Source: CAMLIZ01 sp966212505 (GTDB taxonomy: Bacteria > Pseudomonadota > Gammaproteobacteria > Burkholderiales > Burkholderiaceae_C). Taken from it: DNA of 64,000 bases. The DNA lies in NCBI GenBank assembly GCA_966212505.1, contig CBIHRS010000006.1, forward strand, positions 128,765-192,764, read 5' to 3'. Positions 60,061-64,000 of this stretch are shown here, one piece after another. How positions within the stretch are numbered: position 1 is the stretch's first letter; every line of letters starts with the position of its first letter. The position numbers and the translations under genes were made by a program. A model generated the notes under the pieces. The model was not told the origin of the DNA, made no database searches, and saw only the letters and a list, made by a program, of their open reading frames with translations.

Positions 60061-60074
60061 TGAAAGCGCTTTCC
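60061..60074. promoter_or_regulatory. LacI operator, copy 3 (porin)
   Basis: TGAAAGCGCTTTCC has one change from the palindrome (last base C, not A). It is 72 bp before the porin start, in a 109-bp gap after the ATPase gene. It suggests a separate regulated promoter for the porin, with a TTGGAC -35-like hexamer at 60054-60059. Confidence 0.7.
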
Positions 60075-60145
60075 AAAGCGGCGCCTTCACCACATCACGG
60101 CGTTGGGAGACAGCGCCTTTTTCGGTCGGAGACTCAGGAGACAAC

Positions 60146-61315
60146 ATGTTCCACAAGCATGCCCTCGCGGCAGCCGCAGCTGCGGCGCTCATCGCCACCC
60201 TTGCCGCGCCGGCGGCCCATGCCGCCAAGGTGGGCGGCGTCACGATCGACGGCTGGGTGCTGTTCGAATCGTGGACCGACAAGCACAGCTACCGCGAAGG
60301 CCAGACCGGTGGCCCGGGCAACGAGCCCAACGTCTTCACGCTGCACAACATCAACTTCCACAACGAGGGCAACCTCGACGACGGCCTGGCCTACAGCTGG
60401 AAGGTGGCCACCCGCAACCGCAACGGCAACTTCGGCAACAGCGGCGCCACCGGCTGGCGCGAGGCCTACCTCGGCCTCGAAGGCAAGTTCGGCGCGGTGA
60501 AGTTCGGCCGCTTCCTGACCAAGGGATGGGAAGTGCTCGACTGGCCCTATGGCTCGCCGTTCTGGCTGGCCGAATCGCTGGCCGAAACCGGCGCGGCCGA
60601 CTGGGTGACCACCCGCGCCATCCGCTACACCGCGCCGATGCTGGCCGATGGCCTGGAGATCGAAGGCACCTACGACGTCGGCCAGACCGCCGGCAATGCG
60701 AAGGCGCGGCTCTATGAACTGTTCGCCCGCTACAGCCTCGGGCCGCTGGCGCTGGATGCGGTGATGCAGCGCAAGAACGATGCGCCCACCGGCCTGGGCG
60801 TCGGCGAATTCGGTGCCGATGGCCAGCCCACGCCCACGCCGGGCCAGCACCAGGGCATCTACTTCCTGGGCGCGCGCTACAACGCCGGCCACGGGCTGGA
60901 CTTCACCTTCGGCTACAAGCGCAACGAGTGGCACTCGGATGCGGGCGGCGTGCTCAATGGCTTCAACTGGGATCCGGGCCGCCCCACCACCTCGGGCACC
61001 GACGTGAAGAACTCGCGCATCCTCGCCGGCGCCACCTACCGCTGGGACAAGTGGCGCATGAGCGGCGCCTTCGAAAAGGTCACCGAAGGCAAGGACAACG
61101 TGGCCGGCGGCCTGAACGACGGCGCCAAGATCCTCGGCCTGCAGCTCGCCCGCGACCTCGGCCGCGGCGCCATCGCTTACCTCGGCCTGCGCCACACCAA
61201 GTTCGACGGCGCCAACATCCCGGTCGATGCCTACACTTGGCAGGTGCAGAACCCGTGGATGGCGGCAACGAAGTCGAACACGCGCATCGGCATCGGGGCC
61301 TGGGTGCCGTTCTAA
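60146..61315 (+). CDS. Gram-negative porin
   Basis: 389 residues. The signal peptide is about 1-27 (LAAPAAHAAK). The mature protein is a 16-strand porin-like barrel with family traits: GVTIDGWVLFES, YLGLEGKFGAVKFGRFLTKG, WVTTRAIRYTAPML and a C-terminal aromatic-ending strand NTRIGIGAWVPF. It has CAGGAG as RBS. It probably lets oligosaccharides cross the outer membrane for the ABC transporter, alongside the TonB receptor. Confidence 0.9.
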   Translation: MFHKHALAAAAAAALIATLAAPAAHAAKVGGVTIDGWVLFESWTDKHSYREGQTGGPGNEPNVFTLHNINFHNEGNLDDGLAYSWKVATRNRNGNFGNSGATGWREAYLGLEGKFGAVKFGRFLTKGWEVLDWPYGSPFWLAESLAETGAADWVTTRAIRYTAPMLADGLEIEGTYDVGQTAGNAKARLYELFARYSLGPLALDAVMQRKNDAPTGLGVGEFGADGQPTPTPGQHQGIYFLGARYNAGHGLDFTFGYKRNEWHSDAGGVLNGFNWDPGRPTTSGTDVKNSRILAGATYRWDKWRMSGAFEKVTEGKDNVAGGLNDGAKILGLQLARDLGRGAIAYLGLRHTKFDGANIPVDAYTWQVQNPWMAATKSNTRIGIGAWVPF

Positions 61316-61390
61316 GTCATAGACGAGCTCAGAGACGAACCGGCAGGCGGCACACCAGGAACCCATCCCTGCGCGGCCACCACCGGTTCG

Positions 61391-61626
61391 GGCTCATGCC
61401 GTGGGCGCCGCTGCGGGTGGCATCGTGCGATGCCGAGGCGCGCAGGGGGCACGGCCGCGCGCGCGAGCGCGCCTCACGCACTGACTCGCTGGGACTGTTT
61501 GAACGGAGAGTGCGTAGCACTCGCAGTGAGTTTCCCAGCGGGGCCGTGCCGCCGAGCACCGCAGGGCAGCCCGGCGCAGCCGGGCCGAGCACGCAGCCGC
61601 CCGCAGCGGCGCCCTCGGCATGAGCC
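61391..61626. repeat. Structured intergenic element, copy B
   Basis: A 236-bp element in the same orientation as copy A. Outer arms 61391-61421 and 61596-61626 pair at 29 of 31 positions, with one further G-T pair. Inner stems are 61448-61456 with 61542-61550, a hairpin at 61457-61472, 61487-61494 with 61533-61540, a hairpin 61508-61513 with 61517-61522, and a hairpin 61569-61575 with 61579-61585. Conserved segments lie at 61428-61446, 61493-61507, 61526-61536 and 61553-61566. It fills most of the 340-bp gap between the porin and cupin genes. CGCTCCACAC follows both copies. Confidence 0.75.
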
Positions 61627-61655
61627 TCGCTCCACACTCAGCACAGCAAAACCAA

Positions 61656-62174
61656 TCACGGCTCCCCATCCCAGTAATCCAGCTCCGGCCCAGACCGCTG
61701 CAGGAACGAAACCGCCCCTCGCACACCATCCACCGAAGCAGTCGCGAGGAACTTCCCCGAATCCGGATACTCGACCAGCTCCGGCGATTCCCGCGTGCTG
61801 ATCGACAGGTACGACAACGGCGCGTCGGAGGTGTTGATGATCTGGTGCGGATACTCCGGCCCCGGCGGGATGAAGATCACATCGCCCGCCTGCAGCGGCA
61901 GCATCTCGCCCGCCACGCGCAGCGTGCCGGAGCCCTCGAGGACGATGAACATCTCCTCTTCGGCATGGTGCAGGTGATACGGGCAGCTGCGCTTGCCGGG
62001 CGCCACGGTATCGACGCTCGCGCCCAGCTTGCGCGCCGCCGTGCCCACCGCCAGCCGCGCGCCCAGCGAGTCGTACAGCGGCGCCCGCTCCTCGCGCTCG
62101 CGCGGCGCCGTCTTGAAATTGCGGATCAGGCGCTGGTGCAGTTCGCGCGCCTTGTCGGTCATTTCCGTGGCCAT
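61656..62174 (-). CDS. Cupin domain protein
   Basis: 172 residues from the ATG at 62174 (an ATG four codons later, at 62162, is also possible). The cupin core has the metal motif GKRSCPYHLHHAEEEMFIVLEGSGTLRVAGEMLPLQAGDVIFIPPGPEYPHQIINTSD, with His-x-His, Glu and a late His. It ends FLQRSGPELDYWDGE. Its substrate is unknown; related proteins bind sugars or act as dioxygenases. The start is divergent from recQ across 91 bp. Confidence 0.85.
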   Translation of the reverse strand: MATEMTDKARELHQRLIRNFKTAPREREERAPLYDSLGARLAVGTAARKLGASVDTVAPGKRSCPYHLHHAEEEMFIVLEGSGTLRVAGEMLPLQAGDVIFIPPGPEYPHQIINTSDAPLSYLSISTRESPELVEYPDSGKFLATASVDGVRGAVSFLQRSGPELDYWDGEP

Positions 62175-62265
62175 CGTCGCAGGCTCCCCAATGGATATGG
62201 AGGCGCCACGATACGCCGCGAAAACCGGACCCGGTAGGATCACGGCTTTTCCGCCCCGCCACGCC

Positions 62266-64000
<1,735 letters not shown>

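Overview
The window is high-GC DNA with the codon use and gene content of a betaproteobacterium in the order Burkholderiales, most likely close to the Rubrivivax / Leptothrix / Roseateles group. Supporting signs are a sulfate cluster of sbp, cysT, cysW and cysA near cysB, three PEP-CTERM proteins, a DUF3297 protein, a KaiC-like ATPase paired with a hybrid kinase, and Burkholderiales-type intergenic repeats. This assignment is inferred, because no rRNA or tRNA gene was seen.

Layout. 0-13 kb holds metabolic genes with their regulators: a ThuA-like / Gfo-Idh-MocA pair facing an AraC regulator, a quinone-oxidoreductase-like MDR enzyme facing LysR plus SGNH hydrolase, a CHASE-domain histidine kinase overlapping a NYN/LOTUS-type protein, and a CMD / tautomerase / DUF4865 operon facing a LysR regulator. 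13-23 kb carries a MOSC protein, a PAS-HisKA protein with no ATPase domain, a ChaA-type antiporter, a GST, an esterase, a very large beta-propeller amidohydrolase and a POT-family peptide transporter. 23-31 kb is the sulfate uptake region: cysB, a PQQ-type sugar dehydrogenase, cysAWT and two sbp genes separated by a DUF4142 gene. 31-44 kb carries a 1-Cys peroxiredoxin, PEP-CTERM proteins, a five-gene run (class-I GATase, nitrilase, rhodanese, thioredoxin, RBBP9 hydrolase), an orphan family-5 solute-binding protein, ssb, and the KaiC / hybrid kinase pair.

44.5-61.3 kb looks like a beta-1,3-glucan (laminarin-type) utilisation locus. It has a TonB-dependent receptor, secreted GH16 and GH81 endo-glucanases, a free-standing Exop_C-like beta-glucan accessory protein, a LacI regulator, a complete sugar ABC transporter with an embedded GH1 beta-glucosidase, and a porin. 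Three copies of one palindrome (TGAAAGCGCTTTCA, one with a single change) lie upstream of the three transcription units. This ties the secreted enzymes, the transporter and the porin into one predicted LacI regulon.

Two 236-251 bp elements flank the ABC operon. They share short conserved segments, but all six of their stems differ in sequence while keeping complementarity, which marks a structured repeat family. The window ends in recQ, cut by the edge. No CRISPR, phage, IS element, rRNA or tRNA was seen.
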